Shown here: positions 28,135 to 35,853 of the stretch, one piece after another | Layout of the letters: the number at the start of each line of letters is the position of its first letter | How positions within the stretch are numbered: the stretch's first letter is position 1 | From: Flavobacteriales bacterium | GTDB lineage: Bacteria; Bacteroidota; Bacteroidia; Flavobacteriales; CAJXXR01 | Assembly: GCA_025210805.1 (NCBI GenBank) | Contig: JAOAQX010000034.1 | Span: forward strand, 62,001 to 126,000 | Direction: 5' to 3' | DNA: 64,000 nt | The notes under the pieces: generated by a model | Told to the model about the DNA's origin: nothing | The model's input: the letters and a program-made list of their open reading frames with translations, nothing else | Databases searched by the model: none | Position numbers and translations under genes: made by a program

Positions 28135-29214
28135 ATGAGTAATAGCTTCGGTTCACTTTTTAAACTTACCACCTATGGAGAATCCCATGGGGAACAAATT
28201 GGAGGAATTATTGATGGTTGTCCAGCGAATATCACTTTGGATTTAGATTTTATTCAAAGTGAATTAGACAGAAGAAAACCAGGACAATCTTCATTGACTA
28301 CCACTAGAAAAGAAAGTGATATTGTTCATTTTCATTCTGGAATTTTTGAAGGAAAAACTACAGGAACACCTATTGCTTTTAGTATAAAAAATAAAGATCA
28401 GCGATCAAAAGATTATTCCAATATCAAAGAGGTGTTTCGTCCGTCTCATGCCGATTTTACTTACCAAAAAAAGTATGGAATCCGAGATTATAGAGGCGGT
28501 GGACGTTCTTCTGCAAGAGAAACCGCTTGTAGAGTGGTTGCAGGAGCGGTGGCAAAATGTATTCTACAAAAATCTGGAATTCAAATTAGAGCTTGTGTAG
28601 ATAGTGTTTACCAATACCGAATAACTGATTTGAACCAGATTAACTGGGAAAGCGTTGAGCAATTTGACACCAGAGCAGGAAACCAAAAGTATAACCAATA
28701 TTTTCGAGAAGCTATTCTGGAAGCCCAAAGGGAAGGAAATAGTTTGGGTGGAAGTGTTTATACAGAAGTTTTGGGTTTACCCGTAGGCTTAGGAGAACCC
28801 GTATTTGATAAGTTTCAAGCTCGGCTCGGCTATGCCCTTTTGGGAATAAATGCTGTAAAAGGTTTTGAAATTGGTAAAGGCTTTCTGGCAACAGAAATGA
28901 AAGGAAGTGAACACAACGACGCTTTTGAAAAAAAAGGCGAAAACATTCATACTAAAACAAACCACGCAGGAGGTGTACTTGGTGGAATCACAAACGGAGA
29001 GAAAGTCTATTTCCGAACGGCTTTTAAACCTACTGCAACTATCCTGAAGGAACAGAATAGTGTAAACACAGAAAACGAATCCATAAAATTCACCGCAAAA
29101 GGAAGGCATGACGCTTGTGTACTTCCCAGAGCTGTTGTGATTGTAGAGGCTATGGCAGCCTTGGTTTGTATGGATTTTTTATTATTAGAACAAAGTAGAA
29201 AAACAACATTATGA
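28135..29214 (+). CDS. aroC: Chorismate synthase
   Basis: A 359-residue FMN-dependent enzyme that converts EPSP to chorismate, the last shikimate step. Signature sequences are TYGESHGEQIGGIIDG, RPSHADFTY, RDYRGGGRSSARETA, HAGGVLGGITNG and KGRHDACVLPRAVVIVEAM. It overlaps the following pepT start by 4 bp (ATGA). Confidence 0.97.
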   Translation: MSNSFGSLFKLTTYGESHGEQIGGIIDGCPANITLDLDFIQSELDRRKPGQSSLTTTRKESDIVHFHSGIFEGKTTGTPIAFSIKNKDQRSKDYSNIKEVFRPSHADFTYQKKYGIRDYRGGGRSSARETACRVVAGAVAKCILQKSGIQIRACVDSVYQYRITDLNQINWESVEQFDTRAGNQKYNQYFREAILEAQREGNSLGGSVYTEVLGLPVGLGEPVFDKFQARLGYALLGINAVKGFEIGKGFLATEMKGSEHNDAFEKKGENIHTKTNHAGGVLGGITNGEKVYFRTAFKPTATILKEQNSVNTENESIKFTAKGRHDACVLPRAVVIVEAMAALVCMDFLLLEQSRKTTL

Positions 29215-30455
29215 TAAACAAAGAATCACTCATTAACAGATTTGTTTCTTATGTACAAATAGATACCGAATCTGATCCAAATTCCCCTACTTGTCCATCT
29301 ACGGAAAAGCAAAAGGACTTATCTAGAAAGTTAGTAGAAGAATTGAAATCTTTCGGTCTAGAAGATGCTGAGATGGATAAGCATGGTTATGTATATGCCA
29401 CTTTACCTTCAAATTCTGAAAAAGAAAATATTCCAAGTATTTGTTTTTGTGCCCATGTAGATACTTCTCCTGATGCTTCAGGAAAAGATGTAAAACCTAT
29501 TGTTCACAGAAATTATGATGGGAAAGACATTATTCTTCCAGATGATCAAGAAATTATTATTTCCCCTTCAAAACACAGAGAATTAGGAAAAAAAGAAGGG
29601 CAAACGGTAATTACAGCAAGTGGTAAAACATTACTAGGAGCAGATGATAAAGCTGGAGTTGCCGAGATTATGTCGGCCATACAATTTTATCATGAAAATC
29701 CAGATGTAAAACATGGAACTATTAAGATTCTTTTTACTCCTGATGAAGAAATTGGACGAGGAGCAGATCTTGTAGATATCAAAAAACTCGATGCCGATTT
29801 TGGATACACCATGGATGGTTCTACCTTGGGACATTTTGAGGATGAAACTTTTTCTGCCGATGGTGTTACCATTAATATTAAAGGGGTAGTGATACACCCT
29901 GGTTTTGCAAAAGGACGCTTAGAGAATGCATTAAAAATAGCATCTGAAATTGTGGCAGCACTTCCAAAAGACAAATTATCGCCAGAAACAACAGAAAAAA
30001 GAGAACCATTTTTACATCCTGTACACATAGAGGGTGGATCAGAAACGGCTTCTATTCAATTTATTGTTAGATCTTTTAAAACAGAAGAACTTCAAGAAAT
30101 GGAAGCACAATTGGCTGATATTTGTAAAGATGTTCTTAAAAACTATCCAAATTCAGATTTCGAATTTATTATCAAAGAGCAATATCGAAATATGAAAGAA
30201 ATTGTTGAAAAAAATCCTGAAATATCAGATTACGCTATCGAAGCCATCGAAAGAGCTGGAATAGATGCTGTAAAAGGAAGTATTCGAGGAGGAACAGATG
30301 GTTCTCGCCTTTCTTTTATGGGATTGCCTTGTCCTAATATTTTTGCAGGTGGGCACGCTTTTCATAGTAAAGAAGAATGGGTTTGTGCAGAAGACATGGT
30401 AAAAGCTTCTGAAACAATTGTTCATATTCTTTCAATATTTGAAGAAAGAGCTTAA
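29211..30455 (+). CDS. pepT: Peptidase T (tripeptide aminopeptidase)
   Basis: A 414-residue M20B metallopeptidase that removes N-terminal residues from tripeptides. Metal ligands lie in FCAHVDTSPDASG, LLGADDKAGVAE, FTPDEEIGRGAD, YTMDGS and a late AGGHAFHSKEEWV. The dimerisation domain sits at about 215-325. Its start is coupled to aroC. A strong terminator lies 65 bp downstream. Confidence 0.96.
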   Translation: MINKESLINRFVSYVQIDTESDPNSPTCPSTEKQKDLSRKLVEELKSFGLEDAEMDKHGYVYATLPSNSEKENIPSICFCAHVDTSPDASGKDVKPIVHRNYDGKDIILPDDQEIIISPSKHRELGKKEGQTVITASGKTLLGADDKAGVAEIMSAIQFYHENPDVKHGTIKILFTPDEEIGRGADLVDIKKLDADFGYTMDGSTLGHFEDETFSADGVTINIKGVVIHPGFAKGRLENALKIASEIVAALPKDKLSPETTEKREPFLHPVHIEGGSETASIQFIVRSFKTEELQEMEAQLADICKDVLKNYPNSDFEFIIKEQYRNMKEIVEKNPEISDYAIEAIERAGIDAVKGSIRGGTDGSRLSFMGLPCPNIFAGGHAFHSKEEWVCAEDMVKASETIVHILSIFEERA

Positions 30456-30520
30456 TCATCAAATTTTTGAAAATATACTTAACTGTATATTATACCATTT
30501 AAGGGTATTATTAAACGATA

Positions 30521-30561
30521 AAAAACTGGTAAAATCTATTCAATAGATCTTACCAGTTTTT
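30521..30561 (+). terminator. Terminator after aroC-pepT
   Basis: AAAAACTGGTAA pairs with TTACCAGTTTTT around an inner ATCTATT/AATAGAT stem. The T-run follows. Confidence 0.8.
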
Positions 30562-30719
30562 GTTTTATGCTACCCTCCAAAAAAGTGTGTCCAATAAAAA
30601 AGTTTTCAATGGAATAACCTTCTGTCTTTTCTAAGGAAAAAGAAAAAGGATACCGCCTCTATCGGGGCTAGGGAGATCGTGCAGGGGAAGATAAGTCCAA
30701 CGAAATCTAATAACAATAG

Positions 30720-30745
30720 CCGTATATTATTCGAATAGTATACGG
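30720..30745. repeat. 26-bp near-perfect palindrome in the 30562-30779 gap
   Basis: CCGTATA and TATACGG flank TTATTCGAATAG; only one symmetric pair mismatches. The rest of 30562-30779 holds no recognisable gene. It contains a GC-richer stretch (30645-30700) unlike its surroundings, which may be the edge of the mobile region. Confidence 0.5.
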
Positions 30746-30779
30746 ATAATTATTCGTTTATCTTTCCTTCATTAAATTG

Positions 30780-30902
30780 TTTTTTTGTACCTTAGTCTTA
30801 TGATATTCAAAAATATAAATAGAACTTCTAAATTCACCTCCAAAACCTGTATTTACTGGTGTTTTTGTGTTTTTGATTATGACAGAAAAAGTATAAACGT
30901 AT
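30780..30902 (+). pseudogene. Remnant of a recombinase gene: promoter and first codons only
   Basis: A promoter-like TACCTTAG box (30790s) leads to a short frame, ATGACAGAAAAAGTATAA, at about 30879. A TATAG directly before the 51-bp attI-like element follows. The second copy of that element directly abuts the stop (TATAG) of a tyrosine-recombinase fragment. I therefore infer that the body of the recombinase gene has been deleted here, leaving promoter, start and stop. This is inference from the layout; no recombinase motif remains in this copy. Confidence 0.35.
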
Positions 30903-30953
30903 AGGGCGTATAAACGCACCTATGTTATGCAAGGGTGTGTTTATACGGTTGTT
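30903..30953 (+). other. attI-like 51-bp element, copy A
   Basis: It differs from copy B (35779-35829) at only four positions. It forms a hairpin, GTATAAACGCACC against GGTGTGTTTATAC with one G-T pair, and ends in GTTGTT, after which the sequence becomes cassette-specific. It sits directly before the Mrr-STAND cassette. Confidence 0.6.
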
Positions 30954-30980
30954 GGCTACAACTTAAAAAAACAACATTCA

Positions 30981-33635
30981 ATGAAAAATGAAATTAGGAT
31001 AATCCTGCAAGACGAAAAAGCAAATAAATTAAAAGGGAATTGTTTTGAAGACTTGGTAAGAAACCTACTTTCAATTCATCATTTTGAAATTCGTGGGAAT
31101 ATTAACTTCTCAGGAATGGAAATAGATTTAGTCGCCAATCATAAACACACAAATGAATCTTTATATGTCGAATGTAAAGCTAAGGAGAAAGTAAAATCGG
31201 ATGAACTTTCGAAATTTGCATTTAACGTTGGATTTAAAGAAATTGACAAGGGTTATTTCTTTAGAACTAGGGAATTAGAAAGTCAAGCAGGAGCTTTATT
31301 AATTGAAATTAAACAAAAGGAAAGGTATAAAAACTTAACCTTTTTTGAACCAGTTGAAATCATTACAATGCTCGAAGACGCTAAAATGATTTTTGAGCCT
31401 AAATCAAATTTAGCAAACTTCATAATTTCCAAAAAAATATTAGCTGTAACATATTTCGGTGATTTCTTTATTTACTTAATCAACGAGTCAAATGCTTTAC
31501 CAACAAGTTTCATTGTTGTAAACGCCATAAAAAACTCAGAGCAAGTTACAAAAGAAGAAATTGAAATATTACAATCCAGAATTTCAGAAATCAAAGAATT
31601 AACCTTGATTGAAAATTATTCTGATTATAAGGCTTCGACACACATTACAGAAGAAAAAGAGATTGAGACAATTTCGGAAGTTCAAGAGAGTGAAAATTGG
31701 TTTGATTATCTTCCTGCATCATCTGAAAACAATCATTTTGTTGGAAGAGATGAAATTAGAACTCAAATACTTGGCTATTTCAAAGAAATTAAAGAAGATA
31801 AATCTAAAAAAAGAATATTTTATTTAAATGGAAAATCAGGTTGGGGAAAAAGTTCATTAGTGCTTGAAATTAAAGAGAGAACGAAAAATAAATATTATCG
31901 AAATCAATTTTATACACTAGCAATAGACACAAGAAGTGCTATATCTGACAATTTCGTGGCATTATCATTTAAAAAACTAATTAACCAAGCTATAATAGAC
32001 GGTTTTATAAAAAAAGATATCTTTTTTAAAGATGTAGTTTTCACCTCAAATACTGATTTATTATCCTCGGAAACAGTCATTAGATTTTTCGAAAAACTAA
32101 AGAATGAAAATAAATTTTTAGTTCTAATCTTTGACCAATTCGAAGATGTGTTTAGAAAAAAAGATTATTTCAAAACATTCTATAAATTTTTGACTGATGT
32201 AACTGACAAAAAACCTAATTTGATAGTTGGGTTTTCTTGGAAAACTGATTTCTTTATTCATAGTGCAGACCCGTCATATCATATATGGCAACAAGCTAAA
32301 GAACAATCACGAGAATTCAACATAAGTGAATTTGGAGAAAAAGAAATTGATGGTGTAATAAAACAATTAGAAGGCTCTGTTGGTAAATTAAGCAAAAGTA
32401 TTAAAGATAGAATTATAGAAAGTTCTCAAGGTTTACCTTGGTTAACAAAGAAACTTTGTATTCATATTTTTGACCAAATAGAATCAGGATTAGCAAAAGA
32501 AAATCTTGTCGAATCAAATCTTAATATTCTAGATTTATTTCAAAAAGACGAAGAAAGATTAGACGCACCAGAACTAAAGGCATTAAAACTAATTGCAAAA
32601 AAAGCATACGAAGGTAATTTCTTTGATGAATCAGAAGTTGGTGACTTAATAAGCGGTGAAACAATATCTTCTTTGCTTCACAAAAGACTTATAATACGTT
32701 CAGGTGCAAATTACAACATCTATTGGGATATCTATAGAGATTATCTTGTAACGGGAGATATACCAACTATTGGAGAAAGTTATTTACTTAGACAAGGAGT
32801 AAATCTGTGTCTTGAAGTATTCCTACTCTTTGAATCTAATAAAAAAGTATCTATTGATGATTTGCTGACAAAACACTCAAAGGATATAGGAACAGAGACA
32901 TTAAATAATATTTTAATTGAGTTAAGAAATCTTGGTATAATACAAAAAAGTGGTGAATATTATTCTACAACTTCAAATATCGAAATTTCAAAAGAAGGGT
33001 TTATTGATTTTACAACACTAAAGTTTCAAAACTATACACCTTACTTAGCTTTAAAGAAATTAAATCAAAATTCAATTTCTAAAAATGATATAATTTCAAC
33101 ACTAAAAATCATTTTCAAACAAGATTATCAAGACAATACTTGGGATGCTTATGCTAAAAACCTTATACATTGGTTTATGCTTTCAAATCTTGACATTAAA
33201 GACAAGTTGGTCATTCCAAGAAAAGGAAGAGGGAAAAGTATTCAAAAAATAACACAAAAAGACTTAAAAAACTTTTTACCAAAAAGTTCTCTTAAAGACA
33301 TTCTTCAAACTCTACCACTTTTACTAATTGATAAAAGTTCAATTAGCAGTAGATTTTATAGAGACTTATTACTTCTTAACATTATAGATGAGAATAGAAA
33401 CCTGACTAGTTTCGGTAAAGAAATTATTTTTAAAGAAGAAGCTGAGTGGAAATCATTACTTAAAGAGAAATGTATGAATTTACCTAAAATGCAAGTTCTG
33501 AAAAAAGTATTAGAAAATAAACCTAAAATAAAAGCTAAAGAATTGATTACTATGCAAGATGCCGACTTCTTTGAAGGTAGTAAGGAAAGTTCAAAAATAA
33601 TCTATGCATCAAAAGCAATGACTTGGTTGAAATAA
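30981..33635 (+). CDS. Mrr-like nuclease fused to a STAND-type ATPase (candidate defence protein)
   Basis: 884 residues from the ATG at 30981; the frame is open to 30927, inside the attI-like boundary, so the later start is preferred. Residues 15-80 carry a PD-(D/E)xK nuclease core: E23 in GNCFEDLVRNLL, D49 in GMEIDLVA, and E64-K66 in YVECKA. An ATPase follows with Walker A GKSGWGKSS (284-292) and Walker B FLVLIFDQFEDVF (about 379-391), then winged-helix-like segments (about 620-690). A nuclease effector on a STAND ATPase recalls Avs-type antiviral sensors, but no TPR-like sensor was seen. It is the only gene of cassette 1 and more AT-rich than its flanks. Confidence 0.8.
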   Translation: MKNEIRIILQDEKANKLKGNCFEDLVRNLLSIHHFEIRGNINFSGMEIDLVANHKHTNESLYVECKAKEKVKSDELSKFAFNVGFKEIDKGYFFRTRELESQAGALLIEIKQKERYKNLTFFEPVEIITMLEDAKMIFEPKSNLANFIISKKILAVTYFGDFFIYLINESNALPTSFIVVNAIKNSEQVTKEEIEILQSRISEIKELTLIENYSDYKASTHITEEKEIETISEVQESENWFDYLPASSENNHFVGRDEIRTQILGYFKEIKEDKSKKRIFYLNGKSGWGKSSLVLEIKERTKNKYYRNQFYTLAIDTRSAISDNFVALSFKKLINQAIIDGFIKKDIFFKDVVFTSNTDLLSSETVIRFFEKLKNENKFLVLIFDQFEDVFRKKDYFKTFYKFLTDVTDKKPNLIVGFSWKTDFFIHSADPSYHIWQQAKEQSREFNISEFGEKEIDGVIKQLEGSVGKLSKSIKDRIIESSQGLPWLTKKLCIHIFDQIESGLAKENLVESNLNILDLFQKDEERLDAPELKALKLIAKKAYEGNFFDESEVGDLISGETISSLLHKRLIIRSGANYNIYWDIYRDYLVTGDIPTIGESYLLRQGVNLCLEVFLLFESNKKVSIDDLLTKHSKDIGTETLNNILIELRNLGIIQKSGEYYSTTSNIEISKEGFIDFTTLKFQNYTPYLALKKLNQNSISKNDIISTLKIIFKQDYQDNTWDAYAKNLIHWFMLSNLDIKDKLVIPRKGRGKSIQKITQKDLKNFLPKSSLKDILQTLPLLLIDKSSISSRFYRDLLLLNIIDENRNLTSFGKEIIFKEEAEWKSLLKEKCMNLPKMQVLKKVLENKPKIKAKELITMQDADFFEGSKESSKIIYASKAMTWLK

Positions 33636-33644
33636 AAAGCAGTT

Positions 33645-33697
33645 GCCAATAACTAAGTCTTCGGATTGCTCGCAGAGCAAAATCTGAAGACAATAGC
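33645..33697 (+). other. attC-like hairpin A1, end of cassette 1
   Basis: GCCAAT (complement of the cassette start GTTGGC at 30951) is followed by AACTAA. Then comes an imperfect hairpin, GTCTTCGGATT-GCTC against GAGC-AAAATCTGAAGAC (33657-33691), with extra unpaired bases on one arm. The right core GTT is interrupted here by a short REP-like insert (33696-33714, CTGTCCCGA/TCGGGA). Confidence 0.6.
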
Positions 33698-33715
33698 CTG
33701 TCCCGAAACATCGGG

Positions 33716-34034
33716 ATTGACTAAAACCCACGCTGTTGCTTGCGTTTCGAAAAACATTTCAAGACACTATGGGTTTTGCGACAAATAAGTTTAGGTTATA
33801 CAAATCCATTTTTCAGGACTTAAGAAGATAAAGAGAAGACTTTTGAGTAATCAAAGGTCTTTTTTTGGTGAGAAAATATCGGTTTGTTGTTCGTTTTTTT
33901 TACCTACAGGCTTTGTCTACTAAAAGTTCTCTTTTTTTTCATAATCCGTAATTTTAACTTTCTTAAAATTAGAGAATTTTGTAGTTTTAGGTACTATTGA
34001 GAAAAAGCTACCCGTGAAACGGGTTTAGTTCAAC
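33716..34034 (+). repeat. Gene-free spacer cassette CR1 with internal terminator
   Basis: First of three copies. It starts ATTGACTAAAACCC and ends GGGTTTAGTTCAAC, which is nearly the reverse complement of its start, so it has cassette-like ends but no ORF. It contains a terminator (33837-33867: AGACTTTTGA/TCAAAGGTCT plus T7). A weak promoter-like TAGTTTTA lies at 33982-33989. An ACCCGT-GAA-ACGGGT hairpin is near the end. It is longer than CR3 by an internal segment of about 75 bp. Confidence 0.6.
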
Positions 34035-34222
34035 AACGCCTATACCCAATACGGGGGTTTGGTTCTTAGACCAAGGGGTTTGATTGTCCGCAACGCTCGC
34101 AAATTTTATATCTTAGTTCATTAAAAATAACAAACATAAAAAGTGGCTCGCTAGGTTCGCGGCTAAAGGCGCTAGTTACTTCCTTTCTATTCCCGTACTG
34201 TGCATAGCCAAGCCCGTTGGGC
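34028..34222 (+). other. Long attC-like site B
   Basis: It begins with GTTCAAC (fits RYYYAAC) and ends with GTTGGGC (fits GTTRRRY exactly). The inner arms are imperfectly complementary over about 20 bp (GCCTATACCCAATACGGG near 34038 against the segment 34192-34211). Its 3' half, CATAGCCAAGCCCGTT, resembles CATACACGAGACCGTT at the end of site C. The cassette junction would be in GTTGGGC at 34216. The inner 130 bp hold no gene I can support. Confidence 0.55.
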
Positions 34223-34249
34223 TTAATTAAAAAAGGCGTATATTGACAT

Positions 34250-35263
34250 ATGAATCTACCTGAAATAAAAAATAGTGAGGTGGTTGTATTCAAACCACAA
34301 GGAGGACAGACTGAGTTCCAGGTAGTGATTGACGGTGAAAAAGATACCGTTTGGGTGACTGAACAACAGATCATGGAGTTGTTCGGTAAAGCAAGAAGAA
34401 CAATTGGAGAACACATCAAGAATATATATAAAGAAGGTGAACTCGACAAAGAATCAACTTGGCGGGAATTCCGCCAAGTTCAAAAAGAAGGAAATCGAGA
34501 AGTGTCCAGAAAAATATCAATCTACAATTTGGATATTATCATTTCAGTTGGATATCGAGTAAAATCTCAGGTAGGTACAGAGTTCAGAAAATGGGCAACT
34601 CAAAGACTGAAAGAATATTTGCTCAAAGGATACTCCATTAATCAAAAATTGCTTCAAACCGAACAAAAAAAAGTAGAAACATTACAAAAGGAAATCAATC
34701 AACTCAACGAGGCGCTATTTCAAACTCAGAAAGCATTAACTGATGGACTACTTTCAATAATCGAACACTATTCAAAATCATTTGAGTTACTTGATAAATA
34801 CGACAAGGACGAACTATCATCAGAAAACCTGAACAAGGATTTAATTTATGTCATAAACTATGATGATGTTAAAAATGCGATTCAGCAGCTCAAATCTAAT
34901 TTGATTTCCAAAGGAGAAGCCAGCGAACTATTTGGTAATGAAAAAGATGATTATTTTCAAGGAATCTTAGGGAGCATCTCTCAAACTGTTTTCGGAGAAC
35001 TTGCATATCCAACTATAGAAGAACAGGCTGTGCAACTGCTATACTCAATCATTAAAGGCCATCCTTTTAGTGATGGAAATAAAAGGATTGGTTCATTTAT
35101 GTTTGTGTGGTTTCTTGAGCAAAACGGACACCACCTGAATGAAAATGGTGAGCGAAAGATAAATGACAACACTCTTGTAACATTAGCACTTACTGTTGCT
35201 CAAAGTTCACCAGAGCAAAGAGAAACTGTTCTGAAATTAATAATGAACCTAATAAAAAACTAA
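34250..35263 (+). CDS. RhuM-like protein with C-terminal Fic domain
   Basis: 337 residues. The N-terminal part (about 1-125) is RhuM-like, with VWVTEQQIMELFGKARRTIGEHIKN, STWREFRQVQKEG and KISIYNLDIIISVGYRVKS. A coiled coil follows at about 130-165. The C-terminal Fic/Doc domain carries HPFSDGNKR (271-279), the HPFx(D/E)GNxR active site for nucleotidyl transfer to proteins. RhuM-Fic proteins are found near restriction and defence loci; the target is unknown. It is the only gene of cassette 2 (34216-35270). Confidence 0.88.
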   Translation: MNLPEIKNSEVVVFKPQGGQTEFQVVIDGEKDTVWVTEQQIMELFGKARRTIGEHIKNIYKEGELDKESTWREFRQVQKEGNREVSRKISIYNLDIIISVGYRVKSQVGTEFRKWATQRLKEYLLKGYSINQKLLQTEQKKVETLQKEINQLNEALFQTQKALTDGLLSIIEHYSKSFELLDKYDKDELSSENLNKDLIYVINYDDVKNAIQQLKSNLISKGEASELFGNEKDDYFQGILGSISQTVFGELAYPTIEEQAVQLLYSIIKGHPFSDGNKRIGSFMFVWFLEQNGHHLNENGERKINDNTLVTLALTVAQSSPEQRETVLKLIMNLIKN

Positions 35264-35321
35264 GCCCAATAACTAAGTCTTCGGATTGCTCGCAGAGCAA
35301 AATCTGAAGACAATGTTGACT
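35262..35321 (+). other. attC-like hairpin A2, end of cassette 2
   Basis: AAGCCCAAT is the complement of the cassette 2 start (ATTGGGCTT pattern at 34217). The same imperfect GTCTTC...GAAGAC hairpin as A1 follows (35277-35311). An intact GTTGACT core comes next at 35315-35321. Confidence 0.6.
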
Positions 35322-35497
35322 AAAACCCACGCTGTTGCTACGTTTCGAAAAACATTTCAAAACACTATGGGTTTTGCGACAAATAAGTTTAGGCTATACA
35401 AATCCATTTTTCAGGACTTAAGAAGATAAAGAGAAGACTTTTGAGCAATCAAAGGTCTTTTTTTGGTAGGAAAAGATCGGTTTGTTGTTTGTTTTTT
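35315..35497 (+). repeat. Spacer cassette CR2, truncated
   Basis: Same start (GTTGACTAAAACCC) and same internal terminator (35434-35464) as CR1. It matches CR1 through about 35497 and then breaks off into sequence leading to the recombinase fragment, so its right end has been lost. The break marks a rearrangement junction. Confidence 0.6.
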
Positions 35498-35522
35498 GGT
35501 AAAACCTCACGACAAGACATAG

Positions 35523-35780
35523 CGATCCCATAGTGTAGGTAAAATTGTGCATCACTTAGCAAAAAAAGCCAATATTCCCCAAAAAGTTACTCCTCATATG
35601 CTACGCCATAGTTTCGCAACACATTTGCTAGAAAGTGGAACCAACCTAAGAACCATTCAAATCCTTTTAGGACATACATCCCTAAAAACAACCGAAATTT
35701 ATACGCATATAGCAAAAAATCAACTCATTGATTTGATAAACCCATTGGATTCATTAGATTTGGGTAAACAAAATATATAG
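35523..35780 (+). pseudogene. C-terminal fragment of a tyrosine recombinase
   Basis: The frame is open from just after a stop at 35520-35522, and reads [16 protein letters not shown] before [32 protein letters not shown] and LGKQNI. Present are the box II H-x-x-R, the second H (GHTS) and the nucleophile Tyr of XerC/D- and IntI-type integrases. The N-terminal domain and the box I Arg are absent, so it cannot be active alone. The stop codon lies within the first bases of attI-like copy B. Confidence 0.85.
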
Positions 35781-35829
35781 GGCGTATAAACACACCTATG
35801 TTATACAAGGGAGTGTTTATACAGTTGTT
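35779..35829 (+). other. attI-like 51-bp element, copy B
   Basis: Starts within the stop codon of the recombinase fragment and matches copy A at 47 of 51 positions. The hairpin arms are GTATAAACACACC and the near-complementary segment ending in TTTATAC. It ends in GTTGTT directly before the Septu-like cassette. Position immediately 3' of the recombinase gene suggests the insertion site of the ancestral element. Confidence 0.6.
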
Positions 35830-35853
35830 ATATGGCATTTAAAAACAATCTGA

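Noticed and set aside
30927-30980. 18-codon N-terminal extension of the Mrr-STAND protein
   Set aside because: It starts inside the attI-like hairpin and would span the cassette junction. The ATG at 30981 lies within the cassette and starts the conserved part.
34066-34449. 127-codon minus-strand frame between CR1 and the RhuM-Fic gene
   Set aside because: It overlaps the 5' part of a well-supported gene on the other strand and the attC-like site B, and the protein has no recognisable motif.
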